Origin: Desulfuromonadaceae bacterium
GTDB taxonomy: Bacteria > Desulfobacterota > Desulfuromonadia > Desulfuromonadales > Desulfuromonadaceae
DNA: 60,531 nucleotides
Assembly (NCBI GenBank): GCA_016936455.1
Contig: JAFGXV010000037.1
Location: forward strand, 1 to 60,531
Reading direction: 5' to 3'
Both the position numbers and the translations under genes were made by a program. The notes under the pieces are model-generated. The model was given only the letters and a program-made list of their open reading frames with translations, did no database searches and was not told the origin of the DNA. Of this stretch, positions 1-8,426 are shown piece after piece; position 1 is the first letter of the stretch, and each line of letters starts with the position of its first letter.

Positions 1-690
1 GCTTCAGCGGAAGATCAGCGCAATTTTTCAACGGCTTTTGCCTTTCCGCTGGAAAAAATCACCATCACGGGATACCCGCGCAATGATGTGTTTTTCCGCT
101 CGCGGGCGGTGTCCGAAACGGCAAGGATAAAAACGGGCATCTATGTGCCGACCTTTCGGGGCAAGGAAAACAGCAGTTTTGATTTTTTTGCTCAGTTTGG
201 TTTTGATGTGGCGGCCATTGATCAGCGTCTGACGGAGTTGAATGTCCGGCTTTATCTGAAGCTGCACCATTTTAATTTTCCATCACGCGAAATTCAGCAG
301 GCGATTCGCGCGGCAAAAAATATCGTGTTTTACGATAAGCTTGATGCCTATGAAGATTTGCCGGATTTCGATTTTTTAGTTACTGACTTTTCCAGCATTT
401 ATTTCGATTTTCTGCTTTCCGGTCGGCCGATTATTTTTGCGCCGTTCGATAAGCTGGGTTTCGAGGGAACCGTGCGGCAGCTCTATTATGACTATGAGGA
501 GGTTACACCGGGGCCGAAGGCGCAGAACTGGCCGGAGGTGCTGGAGTGTATAGCCGAGGTTCTTCAGAATGCCCAGCCGTATGCGGAGAAGCTGAACAGA
601 AACCGGGCGCGGTTTCATCGCTATGCTGATGGGCACAGTTGCGAACGGGTATATGAATTGGTTATGGCTTTGTTGACGTCCGGCAGGTAA
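1..690 (+). CDS. CDP-glycerol glycerophosphotransferase-like protein, 3' part
   Basis: The reading frame is open from base 1, so the gene starts before the window and only its last 229 residues are visible. An early motif GYPRND matches the glycine-proline-arginine-asparagine-aspartate signature of the TagB/TagF family, and LVTDFSSIYFD followed by GRPIIF matches the family's conserved C-terminal acceptor/nucleotide region. Such enzymes move glycerol-phosphate or related groups from a CDP-activated donor onto surface glycans at the inner face of the membrane. The next gene is a GT9 glycosyltransferase, so a role in LPS core or capsule decoration is inferred. The true substrate in a Gram-negative cell is not shown by sequence. 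A related glycan transferase with the same fold is the main alternative. Confidence 0.72.
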   Translation, partial: ASAEDQRNFSTAFAFPLEKITITGYPRNDVFFRSRAVSETARIKTGIYVPTFRGKENSSFDFFAQFGFDVAAIDQRLTELNVRLYLKLHHFNFPSREIQQAIRAAKNIVFYDKLDAYEDLPDFDFLVTDFSSIYFDFLLSGRPIIFAPFDKLGFEGTVRQLYYDYEEVTPGPKAQNWPEVLECIAEVLQNAQPYAEKLNRNRARFHRYADGHSCERVYELVMALLTSGR

Positions 691-718
691 TGAACAAAAT
701 GATTTGGCGAACTGATTC

Positions 719-1801
719 TTGAACCGCATCACTGTGCTGAAAAAAATGGATTCTCTGGCGGGACCTCTCCTGGCCCGTCTTTTCCCCGCTTTGCCCGCTC
801 CGGTTTTGCCTTTGTCGGATGTACAGCGGGTTTTGTTTATCCGACCTGGAGGAATAGGGGATGCGGTGTTGCTGGTGCCGGCGATTCAGGCTGTGCAGCA
901 GGCTTGGCCCGCGGCGCAGATCGAGGTGCTGGCGGAGCGGCGCAATGCGGCGGTGTTTGATCTGTGCCCGGCGGTGCGCCGGATATTCTGTTACGATGTG
1001 CCACGCCACTGGCGCGATTTTTTGTTGAACCGCTACGATCTGATTATCGATACCGAGCAGTGGCACTATCTGTCGGCGGTGATGGCGCGATTGCTTCGGG
1101 GGCGCGTGCGCTGCGGTTTTGACACCAATGAGCGCGCTCGGTTGTTTTCCTGCCCGGTACCCTACTGGCAGGACTGTTACGAGGTGGAAAGTTTTTATCG
1201 CTTGCTGGACGGGTTGAAGATTGCTCGTCCTGGCGCAGCGGCGACGCCGTTTTTGACCGTGCTTGATGCAGCTTTATCCGTGGCAGATGACGTGTTGGGA
1301 GCTCTGGTTGATCGCCCTGTGGTTGCGCTGTTTCCTGGGGCTAGTATTGCTGAACGCCGCTGGTCGGCAGAGTTCTTTCGTGTGTTGGCCCAGCGCTGTT
1401 ATGATAGCGGCTGGGCAGTGGTTGTGGTGGGCGGTCCGCAAGACAAGGATTTGGCTGAACGGATTTGCCGCGATCGTTTGACTCTGAATCTGGCTGGGCG
1501 GCTGACCCTGCCGCAGACGGCGGCAGTGCTGAGGCGCTGCACACTGCTGGTCAGTGGTGATTCCGGTGTGTTACATCTGGGTGTCGGGCTGGGCATTCGA
1601 ACGGTCTCCCTGTTTGGGCCGGGCATTGCCGAAAAATGGGCGCCGGAGGGAGCGAAACACCGAGTCGTTAACCTGAAGCTGCCCTGTTCCCCCTGCACCC
1701 GTTTTGGCACAACCCCGCCATGTCCGGTGGGAGGCCGCTGTATCAAGGAGATTTCTGCTGATCAGGTTTGGGTGGCTGTAAGTGTACTGATGAAAGGCTG
1801 A
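719..1801 (+). CDS. Glycosyltransferase family 9 (heptosyltransferase-like)
   Basis: 360 residues from a TTG start; ATG at 746 (residue 10) is an equally possible start, and neither has a clear ribosome binding site. The N-terminal Rossmann domain opens with VLFIRPGGIGDAVLLVPAI, the hallmark of ADP-heptose:LPS heptosyltransferases. The C-terminal nucleotide-sugar domain holds VALFPGAS, VVVVGGPQDKDLAERI and a conserved SGDSGVLHLG stretch near residue 280. A cysteine-bearing tail (PCSPC, then CPVGGRC) resembles WaaF/WaaQ-type proteins. It should transfer heptose to the LPS inner core on the cytoplasmic face. It lies 28 bases after the preceding glycan transferase, probably in the same transcript. 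Which of the heptosyltransferases it is cannot be told here. Confidence 0.85.
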   Translation: MNRITVLKKMDSLAGPLLARLFPALPAPVLPLSDVQRVLFIRPGGIGDAVLLVPAIQAVQQAWPAAQIEVLAERRNAAVFDLCPAVRRIFCYDVPRHWRDFLLNRYDLIIDTEQWHYLSAVMARLLRGRVRCGFDTNERARLFSCPVPYWQDCYEVESFYRLLDGLKIARPGAAATPFLTVLDAALSVADDVLGALVDRPVVALFPGASIAERRWSAEFFRVLAQRCYDSGWAVVVVGGPQDKDLAERICRDRLTLNLAGRLTLPQTAAVLRRCTLLVSGDSGVLHLGVGLGIRTVSLFGPGIAEKWAPEGAKHRVVNLKLPCSPCTRFGTTPPCPVGGRCIKEISADQVWVAVSVLMKG

Positions 1802-1805
1802 TGCG

Positions 1806-2603
1806 ATGCCTCAATGGCTGTACGTAGTGGATGTGCGAATTGTCTATGCACTGGTTTTTGTTTTCGGCACCCTGGTTGGTTCGTTTTTGAATGTGTGTAT
1901 CTACCGTCTCCCACTCGGGCGGTCGATCGTTCGTCCTGGATCTCACTGTTTTGAATGTGGTAACACTCTGCGCTGGTATCACAATATTCCCCTCTTGAGT
2001 TTTATCCTGTTGCGCGGACGCTGTGGCTTTTGCGGTGCGCCATTCAGTTGGCGCTATCCACTCGTCGAGTTGCTGAACGGCGTTCTGTACCTTGCTGTTT
2101 TTCATTATGCGGGCTTCACCGTGGCGTCATTGGTGCTTTTCCTCTTTCTGTCTTCCTTGCTGGTGATCACGTTTATTGATCTTGACCATCAGATTATTCC
2201 CGATGTGATCAGTCTGCCGGGGATTGCCGTCGGCATTCTCTGTTCCTTTTTTATTCCCTGGTTGACCTGGCAGGATTCCGTGCTTGGGGTGGTTGCAGGA
2301 GGTGGGAGCCTGTTGCTGATTGCCATGGGCTATGCGTTTTTGACAAAAAAGGAAGGGATGGGCGGTGGCGATATCAAGCTGCTGGCCATGATTGGCGCTT
2401 TTCTGGGTTGGCGGGCTGTTTTGCCGGTTGTTTTTCTCAGCTCCCTGCTCGGAACCCTGATAGGCGTTCCGCTGATGCTGGCCAAGGGGAAAGACGGTAA
2501 GCTGGCGATCCCTTTTGGTCCATTTCTGTCGCTGGCCGCCGTGATTTACCTGTTCTGGGGTCCGTCTCTTCTGCGCTGGTATCTGTCTTTGTTCGTCCGT
2601 TAG
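1806..2603 (+). CDS. pilD: Type IV prepilin peptidase / N-methyltransferase
   Basis: 265 residues, normal for the bifunctional A24 family. It cleaves the leader of type IV prepilins and pseudopilins at the inner membrane and methylates the new N-terminus. The cytoplasmic methyltransferase loop has the paired cysteines C48-x2-C51 and C73-x2-C76 found in the classic PilD form. The catalytic aspartates lie in FIDLDHQIIPD (D125/D127) and in GMGGGDIK (D189). Several hydrophobic helices follow. It starts four bases after the GT9 gene but directly precedes the pilMNOPQ operon, which has its own promoter, so it may be transcribed with the glycosyltransferases while serving the pilus. Confidence 0.93.
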   Translation: MPQWLYVVDVRIVYALVFVFGTLVGSFLNVCIYRLPLGRSIVRPGSHCFECGNTLRWYHNIPLLSFILLRGRCGFCGAPFSWRYPLVELLNGVLYLAVFHYAGFTVASLVLFLFLSSLLVITFIDLDHQIIPDVISLPGIAVGILCSFFIPWLTWQDSVLGVVAGGGSLLLIAMGYAFLTKKEGMGGGDIKLLAMIGAFLGWRAVLPVVFLSSLLGTLIGVPLMLAKGKDGKLAIPFGPFLSLAAVIYLFWGPSLLRWYLSLFVR

Positions 2604-2609
2604 AATGGT

Positions 2610-2645
2610 ATGCGCGCGATTTTTGCGCATGGTCTTGTTTTTTTT
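2610..2645 (+). terminator. Possible weak terminator after prepilin peptidase
   Basis: A short inverted repeat (ATGCGC at 2610-2615, GCGCAT at 2625-2630) is followed, after six bases, by a long T run at 2638-2646. The stem is only 6 bp and the T run is offset, so termination here is plausible but not strong. Confidence 0.4.
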
Positions 2646-2654
2646 TAATTATTC

Positions 2655-2682
2655 TTGACGATAAGTCGATATTTCCTATAAT
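2655..2682 (+). promoter_or_regulatory. Sigma-70-type promoter of the pilMNOPQ operon
   Basis: TTGACG at 2655-2660 and a perfect TATAAT at 2677-2682 are separated by 16 bases. Transcription would begin near 2689, about 80 bases before the pilM start. An AT-rich run (2638-2654) sits immediately upstream and could act as an UP element. Confidence 0.72.
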
Positions 2683-2767
2683 CAATAAGATGTTGTTAAG
2701 TGTAACTGCGTTTGATGCGTGAACGTGCGAATATTCTGGGGCGAAAGCAAAGGACAGGATCACGATT

Positions 2768-3826
2768 ATGTTTGGATCAAAAAAGGAAATTATCGGGATC
2801 GACATTGGCGCAAGTGCGGTGAAGTTGGTTCAATTGAAGGAGACCAAGGCGGGCTATCAGTTGAAAAGCATGGATCGTGAGCCGTTGCCTCCCGAAGCCG
2901 TGGTCGACAGCTCGATCATGGATTCGACCTCAGTTGTCCAGGCTATTCATGCATTAAGCGAACGGAACCGGATCAAGTCGGCAGATGTTGCCATTTCGGT
3001 GTCCGGCCATTCGGTGATTATTCGCAAGATATCCCTGCCAAGTATGACGGAAGATGAACTGGATAATTCCATCCAGTGGGAAGCCGAACAGTACATCCCG
3101 TTTGAGATGTCAGAAGTGTTCCTCGATTACCATATTATCGGGCCCGATCCCAATGATGAAAACCTGATGGAGGTCGTACTGGTCGCGGCCAAGCGCGATT
3201 TTGTCAATGAGTACGTTGGGGTGCTGAAGGAGAGCGGGCTGAATCCGGTTGTGGTCGATGTCGATTGTTTTGCCATCGAGAATGTGTACAGCCTGCTTTA
3301 TGGTGATGATGACGTTGACGTTGTCGCCCTGATCGATATCGGTGCGGGGGGTGCGCAGGTCAATATTTTGAAGAATAACGTGTCGGTGTTCACGCGCGAA
3401 GTTCAGATGGGCGGCAATCATTTCAACGAGGAGATCCAGAAACGTTTCGGATTGAGCTCTGAAGATGCGGAAACCCTCAAGCTTCAGGGAGCCTTTGAGG
3501 GGGTGGATGCCACCCAGGCTGCTGCTCTGATCAAACAGGTGACCGATGCCCTTTGTCAGGAAATTCGGCGCTCGCTTGACTTTTTCTCATCGGCTTTTGC
3601 GGATGAGCAGGTGCAGAAGCTGTATGTTTCGGGGGGCGTTGCCCTGACGGAAAATCTGCTGAAGTCGCTTGAAGATCGGCTTGGTATCCCGGTTGCGGTG
3701 CTCGATCCCTTCAGCCATATGGCCGTGAGCGAGTCGGATTTTGACCTCGATTACGTCAAGTCTGTGGCGCCGTTTTTCGCTGTGGCGGCTGGTTTGGCGA
3801 CGAGAAAGGTAGGAGACAAATTATGA
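2768..3826 (+). CDS. pilM: Type IV pilus assembly ATPase-fold protein PilM
   Basis: 352 residues, the usual PilM length. PilM is an actin-like cytoplasmic protein that binds the N-terminal tail of PilN and links the inner-membrane alignment complex to the motor ATPases. The phosphate-1 loop GIDIGASAVKLVQL lies at residues 10-23, the second nucleotide-binding element is ALIDIGAGGAQVNIL near residue 187, and YVSGGVALTEN near residue 285 forms the adenosine pocket. It is the first gene of the pilMNOPQ operon. Its end overlaps pilN by four bases (ATGA), indicating translational coupling. Identity is clear from sequence and order. Confidence 0.95.
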   Translation: MFGSKKEIIGIDIGASAVKLVQLKETKAGYQLKSMDREPLPPEAVVDSSIMDSTSVVQAIHALSERNRIKSADVAISVSGHSVIIRKISLPSMTEDELDNSIQWEAEQYIPFEMSEVFLDYHIIGPDPNDENLMEVVLVAAKRDFVNEYVGVLKESGLNPVVVDVDCFAIENVYSLLYGDDDVDVVALIDIGAGGAQVNILKNNVSVFTREVQMGGNHFNEEIQKRFGLSSEDAETLKLQGAFEGVDATQAAALIKQVTDALCQEIRRSLDFFSSAFADEQVQKLYVSGGVALTENLLKSLEDRLGIPVAVLDPFSHMAVSESDFDLDYVKSVAPFFAVAAGLATRKVGDKL

Positions 3827-4389
3827 TACGAATTAATCTGCTGCCTGTTAAAGCGGCCCAGAAGAAGGAGCAGCTGCGCAACCATTTTCTTGTTTTTTTC
3901 GGTTCGCTTCTTGTTTCGATCATCGCCTGCTATGTCCTTCATGCGTCAGTTCAGTCCGAGATAGAAAAGGTTAATAATGAGATCTCCCAGAACAAGGCCG
4001 AAATTAAGAAGCTTGAGAAGGCAATTGGTGAGGTCAACAAGTACAAGAAGCTGCAGGAGGATCTGCAGAAGAAGCTGAACGTGTTAGCTGATCTGAAGTC
4101 CTCAAAGTCAGGTCCGGTTCACCTGATGGACGATTTGATCAATGCTCTTCCTGAGAAGCTGTGGGTGACCTCGTTTAAGGATAAGGGAGGTGCCCTGGCT
4201 ATTTCCGGTGTTGGAATGAGCGAAAATGATGTGGCCGACTTCATGTCGAAACTGGAAGCCTCTGCCTACTATCAGGGCCTGGAGCTGAAGCAGACCAAGC
4301 AGAAGATACAGGATGGCTTGAGGCTGCAGATTTTCGATGTTTCCTGCCGGACGGAGAAACCAAAGCTCGCTGAAGCGGCTAAGCCATAG
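3823..4389 (+). CDS. pilN: Type IV pilus inner-membrane protein PilN
   Basis: 188 residues. It opens with MIRINLLPVKAAQKK, the conserved cytoplasmic INLLP motif that docks into PilM. One transmembrane helix (residues about 24-42) is followed by a charged coiled-coil stretch rich in Lys/Glu (about 45-90), then a small ferredoxin-like periplasmic domain. PilN pairs with PilO in the inner membrane and, through PilP, connects the motor to the PilQ secretin. It is translationally coupled to pilM. Confidence 0.95.
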   Translation: MIRINLLPVKAAQKKEQLRNHFLVFFGSLLVSIIACYVLHASVQSEIEKVNNEISQNKAEIKKLEKAIGEVNKYKKLQEDLQKKLNVLADLKSSKSGPVHLMDDLINALPEKLWVTSFKDKGGALAISGVGMSENDVADFMSKLEASAYYQGLELKQTKQKIQDGLRLQIFDVSCRTEKPKLAEAAKP

Positions 4390-4398
4390 AAGGGGGCT

Positions 4399-5013
4399 AT
4401 GATGAATGCACAATTTGAAAAGATTCTAAAATGGCCTCTCTATCAACGGATTGCACTGCTGGTTGTGATCGTCGCGGCAGTCGTTGGGGCTTTTGTCTAT
4501 TTCCTGTACCTGCCTGCACAGGAGGAGTTGGGCAAGAGGCAGGCTGAGAATGATAAGCTGATGGTTCAGCTGCAGGAAAAACGGCGCATTGCGAACAACC
4601 TGCCGCGTTTTAAGGCAGAATACGAGGAAATGAAGAAAAAACTGGAACTGGCTTTGTTGGAGTTGCCGGACCAGAAGGAAATTCCTTCATTGCTGAAAAG
4701 TATTGCAGGTCTTGCGCATGACAATGGCCTCGAAGTTCTTCTGTTTAAGCCTGAAAAGGAAGTTGTTAAAGAATTTTATGCCGAGGTTCCTGTAACGTTA
4801 AACCTGAAGGGTTCTTATCATCAGATGGCCTTGTTCTGCCAGTCTGTGGGGGATTTGAAGCGCATAGTCAATATTGTTGATATGTCGCTTGACAAGCCGA
4901 AAACGGATAATGGCATGACAGAATTAAGTATCTCCTGCCGTGCCGTTACCTATCGCTTTGTCGAACAGGCGGCCCCAGCCCAAACTCCCAAAAAGAAAGG
5001 GAAAAGAAAATGA
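4399..5013 (+). CDS. pilO: Type IV pilus inner-membrane protein PilO
   Basis: 204 residues. A single membrane helix at about residues 18-38 is followed by a coiled coil (about 42-85) and a periplasmic domain. The topology and position are those of PilO, the partner of PilN. A lysine-rich tail ends the protein. Two ATGs (4399 and 4402) are possible behind the purine-rich GAAGGGGGC. The last four bases overlap pilP. Confidence 0.94.
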   Translation: MMNAQFEKILKWPLYQRIALLVVIVAAVVGAFVYFLYLPAQEELGKRQAENDKLMVQLQEKRRIANNLPRFKAEYEEMKKKLELALLELPDQKEIPSLLKSIAGLAHDNGLEVLLFKPEKEVVKEFYAEVPVTLNLKGSYHQMALFCQSVGDLKRIVNIVDMSLDKPKTDNGMTELSISCRAVTYRFVEQAAPAQTPKKKGKRK

Positions 5014-5525
5014 TCCGTTCCCTGATTTTTCTTCTCGTTGTCTGTGTTTCAGTTGGGCTGGTGGGTTGCGACGATAAAAAGACGGTCCAGCCTCGCCCGG
5101 TGAAGACGCGTGAGGCTGCTCCGGAAAGGGTCAAGCCTAAGGCGGAGGCGCCACAGACACCCGCTGAAGCCCCCGTTTTTGTTTATCAGGCGCAGGATCG
5201 GCGGGATCCATTTACGTCTCTGCTGACGATTCGTGAAACTGTCCAGGAGGAAGATGAGCCTCTGACCCCCCTGCAGACCTTCGGCTTGCAGGAGTTGAGA
5301 CTCATTGCGATTATTTTAGGTAAAAATGAGCCGACAGCCATGGTTGTTGCCCCCGATAAAAAGGCTTATACACTGACCATTGGTGTCAAGGTCGGGCGGA
5401 ATAATGGCGTTGTTAAAGATATTACTGCCACTGAAATTATCGTTGAAGAGCGTTACCGCGATTTTTCAGGCGCGACACGCACAGAGATGAAGTCGATAAC
5501 GCTTCCTCACGGAGAAGGGGAGTAA
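5010..5525 (+). CDS. pilP: Type IV pilus assembly lipoprotein PilP
   Basis: 171 residues. The signal peptide ends in a lipobox LVGC with the lipidated cysteine at residue 20, so it is an inner-membrane lipoprotein. A proline/alanine/lysine-rich linker (about 22-55) leads to the PilP beta-sandwich starting near YQAQDRRDPFTSL and containing LQELRLIAIILG-like strands. PilP ties PilNO to the periplasmic domain of PilQ. It overlaps pilO by four bases and ends five bases before pilQ, as expected for a co-translated complex. Confidence 0.94.
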   Translation: MIRSLIFLLVVCVSVGLVGCDDKKTVQPRPVKTREAAPERVKPKAEAPQTPAEAPVFVYQAQDRRDPFTSLLTIRETVQEEDEPLTPLQTFGLQELRLIAIILGKNEPTAMVVAPDKKAYTLTIGVKVGRNNGVVKDITATEIIVEERYRDFSGATRTEMKSITLPHGEGE

Positions 5526-5530
5526 AACGT

Positions 5531-7846
5531 ATGAATGCTCAAACTCATCATGGAAGAAATATGCTCAGGGCAGGATTTTTAGGTGCCCTGGCGGTTCCGC
5601 TGCTACTTTTGATCTTTGTCGCGTCTGCGACCGCGGCACTGAACAGCGTTACAGCCGTAGAAGTTGGTGTCAGTTCTGCTGCGCTGGTGACCGATAGCGA
5701 GGCCGTGACGTTCACCTCTTATACCTTGGGCGCACCGGAGCGACTGGTTGTTGATGTGGACAACGTGATGCCGACATTTGACGAGCGCTCCTTTTCTCTT
5801 GGTTCCGGCTTTAAGGCAATCCGGGTAGGGTTGTATCCCAATAAGACCCGTTTTGTTTTCGATGCGATTGACAACGCATTGCCCAGTGCCCGGGTCTATA
5901 AGTCGGGTAAGGAGATCGTTGTTGACTGGTCTGGAACGGCCGTGTCGGAGATCCAGCCTGCGGGGGCCCCGTCGGCTGTTCAGCAGATTGATTTTGATGC
6001 CAAGAACGGTGTCTCTGTCATGACGGTGACACTGACAAAGAACTGTGACTTGATTCCCCCCCGGCGCGAAGGTGATATGATTCGCTTCGGCATTAAAAAT
6101 GCGGCGATTCCGCGCAGCTTGCGGCGTGTGATTGATGCGTCGGTCTTTCCAAGTGCTGTGTTGCAGGTGACGCCTTACACGACCATTATCAACCAGACTC
6201 GTAATGTTATGTTCGCCGCGCAGCTAAAAGGACCGGTCGAATACAACGTGACCACTGAGGGCTCGCGTCTTGTGTTCAGAACTCAGGATGGGCCGTTTGC
6301 CGAGGCACCGTCTGAGGATAAACAGGTCACTGTTATGGTGGATGAGACGGCACCGTTAGAGATCCAAGCTCAACCAAAGACAACAGGAGATATCGAGCAG
6401 GTCTTTGAGACGCTTACCGAAGCGCGGCAGATCGGCTGTGTTGGTAACGTGATCGGAGCGGAACCGGAACCGGAGAAAGTCTATACCGGCGAACCGGTGA
6501 CGCTGGTCTTTGATGATGCCGAGATTCGTAAGGTCATGCAGCTGATTGCCGAGGTCAGTAATCTGAATCTCGTTTTGTCGGATGATGTCAAAGGAAATAT
6601 CTCTCTGCGGTTGCATGATGTTCCCTGGGACCAGGCTCTTGATCTGATCCTGGAAATCAAGCAGCTTGGAACGATCGAGAAGGGCAATGTCGTTCGTGTG
6701 CTGCCTCTGAGGCAGATTGAGCAGATGGAACTTGACCGGTTGCGGGCCAAGGAGCAGATCAAGGATCTGGCTGAAACACGCACGGAGGTGTTTGCCGTCA
6801 GCTACAAGGACACAGATACGGTTAATGATGTGATTGAGGATGTGCTTTCGGATCAGGGGGAGTCTCAGGTCATTGACGGTAGCAAAAAGATCATGGTGAA
6901 TGATATCCCTGAAAAGCTCGATGAGGTTCGTGAGTTGCTTCGTGTGCTGGATGAGCCGGTTAAGCAGGTCATGATTGAGGCACGTATCGTTGAAATGCGT
7001 AATACGGAAGGAATGGACTTAGGTATCAATTGGGGTCTGACGTATACGAACGATGTTGCGACAAAAAATCTTGATAGCTCATCTTCGTTTGCTATTCCAG
7101 GTGATGGAACCTATGAGTCGTCCTACGCTCGAGAAGATGGTGTGCAAACGACTACTTCGTCCTACGAAAGTGAAGACGGCAATGTCAGTTTGAGTGATAC
7201 AGATACAAGTTTAATTGGTATAGGAACAAGTACCCTGAACGATTTGGCTTTTGGGCTTGGTGGGTCATTTCTGCTGCCTGCGACATTAGGGACCTCTGGT
7301 CTTGGTGGCGTGTTGAATTTTGGCCGTGTGGGTTTAGACTCAACAATTATCAACCTTCGTCTTTCTGCATTGGAGACGTCAGGCCAGGCGAAAGTTGTAT
7401 CATCGCCAAAGGTTCTTACGTTGGATGGTGAGTCAGCGAAAATCGAACAGGGGACTTCAATCCCCTATCAATCTGTTGGCGATCAGGGCACAACCACTGA
7501 ATTCGAAGACGCGACATTGTCGTTAGAGGTTACGCCTGAAGTGAATCCTGATAATACGGTTATTTTGCAAATTAAGGCTTCAAATAGCTCAATTGGTTCA
7601 ACGGTAGCGACTGGTGCTGGATCTGCTCCTGCTATCGACACAAAGGAAGCTGAAACAAAGTTGCTGCTGAAAGATGGAGAGACGACGGTAATCGGTGGAA
7701 TCTATGTCGAAGCAGAATACCACAGTAATTCAGGTACCCCATTTCTGAAAGATATTCCATTTTTGGGTAAGCTTTTCGAATCGAATAGTGATAGTCGAGA
7801 AAAAAATGAGCTGTTGATATTTATTACGCCTCACATTGTTGATTGA
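5531..7846 (+). CDS. pilQ: Type IV pilus outer-membrane secretin PilQ
   Basis: 771 residues with a cleavable signal peptide (hydrophobic core about 15-35, end near ATAALNS). The order is: two AMIN-type beta domains (about 40-130 and 150-260), an STN/N0 domain beginning near VTLVFDDAEIRKVMQL (about 325), an N1-type domain (about 415-480), then the secretin pore from about 485 to the end. The closing motifs PFLKDIPFLGKLFES and ELLIFITPHIV are typical. The pore domain contains a Ser/Thr/Gly/Asp-rich, AT-richer insert at about residues 505-585. PilQ forms the outer-membrane channel for the pilus fibre. A strong terminator follows. Confidence 0.96.
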   Translation: MNAQTHHGRNMLRAGFLGALAVPLLLLIFVASATAALNSVTAVEVGVSSAALVTDSEAVTFTSYTLGAPERLVVDVDNVMPTFDERSFSLGSGFKAIRVGLYPNKTRFVFDAIDNALPSARVYKSGKEIVVDWSGTAVSEIQPAGAPSAVQQIDFDAKNGVSVMTVTLTKNCDLIPPRREGDMIRFGIKNAAIPRSLRRVIDASVFPSAVLQVTPYTTIINQTRNVMFAAQLKGPVEYNVTTEGSRLVFRTQDGPFAEAPSEDKQVTVMVDETAPLEIQAQPKTTGDIEQVFETLTEARQIGCVGNVIGAEPEPEKVYTGEPVTLVFDDAEIRKVMQLIAEVSNLNLVLSDDVKGNISLRLHDVPWDQALDLILEIKQLGTIEKGNVVRVLPLRQIEQMELDRLRAKEQIKDLAETRTEVFAVSYKDTDTVNDVIEDVLSDQGESQVIDGSKKIMVNDIPEKLDEVRELLRVLDEPVKQVMIEARIVEMRNTEGMDLGINWGLTYTNDVATKNLDSSSSFAIPGDGTYESSYAREDGVQTTTSSYESEDGNVSLSDTDTSLIGIGTSTLNDLAFGLGGSFLLPATLGTSGLGGVLNFGRVGLDSTIINLRLSALETSGQAKVVSSPKVLTLDGESAKIEQGTSIPYQSVGDQGTTTEFEDATLSLEVTPEVNPDNTVILQIKASNSSIGSTVATGAGSAPAIDTKEAETKLLLKDGETTVIGGIYVEAEYHSNSGTPFLKDIPFLGKLFESNSDSREKNELLIFITPHIVD

Positions 7847-7863
7847 TGTTTTTATCCGCGAAT

Positions 7864-7893
7864 AAAAAGGGCAGGGAAACCTGCCCTTTTTTT
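7864..7893 (+). terminator. Rho-independent terminator after pilQ
   Basis: A perfect 7-bp stem GGGCAGG (7869-7875) / CCTGCCC (7880-7886) with loop GAAA is followed by seven T residues and preceded by five A residues. It separates pilMNOPQ from aroK only 20 bases downstream. Confidence 0.9.
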
Positions 7894-7912
7894 ATGGGTT
7901 GTTCGGCTGAAG

Positions 7913-8425
7913 ATGGAACGTATTTATCTTGTTGGATTTATGGGGGTCGGAAAAACAACCGTTGGTAAGTTGCTGTCGCGGCGGTTGAGGTGGTCGTTTG
8001 TTGATTTGGATGAGCAGATTGTTCATCGCGCAGGTCAGACCATCCCGGATATTTTCACCCAGCACGGAGAAGGCTATTTCAGGCAGAGTGAGACGCAGGC
8101 TTTGAAGGCTTGCGCAGTCGAGAAGAAAACGGTTTTCTCGACTGGCGGGGGCATTGTCGGGCGTGATGAAAACAGGCAGCTCATGGCTCATACTGGGACA
8201 GTAATTTATCTGCATGCAGACTGGCCCCTGTTGCGTCAGCGCCTGGTGGATGTTTCTCAGCGCCCGATGGCGAAAGATACGGACGATAACGCGTTGCAGG
8301 AGCTGTTCAGTCAGCGTTTACCCTTGTATCAGCAGGCCGATTTTGTTATCGATACGGGTGGAAAAACAGCCAGCGCTGTGGTGCAGGAAATTTGTCAACG
8401 GCTTGAAGAAGAGAAGCTGATCTGA
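7913..8425 (+). CDS. aroK: Shikimate kinase
   Basis: 170 residues, standard length. It phosphorylates shikimate at the 3-hydroxyl using ATP (chorismate pathway, cytosol). The Walker A loop GFMGVGKTTVGKLL is at residues 8-21, DLDEQIVHRAG gives the shikimate-binding Asp near residue 34, and FSTGGGIVGRDENR provides the conserved GGG loop near residue 80. RQRL...RPMA matches the lid. It starts just after the pilQ terminator, with only a weak purine stretch before the ATG, and stops one base before aroB. The pil-to-aroK-aroB order is familiar in proteobacteria. Confidence 0.95.
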   Translation: MERIYLVGFMGVGKTTVGKLLSRRLRWSFVDLDEQIVHRAGQTIPDIFTQHGEGYFRQSETQALKACAVEKKTVFSTGGGIVGRDENRQLMAHTGTVIYLHADWPLLRQRLVDVSQRPMAKDTDDNALQELFSQRLPLYQQADFVIDTGGKTASAVVQEICQRLEEEKLI

Positions 8426-8426
8426 A

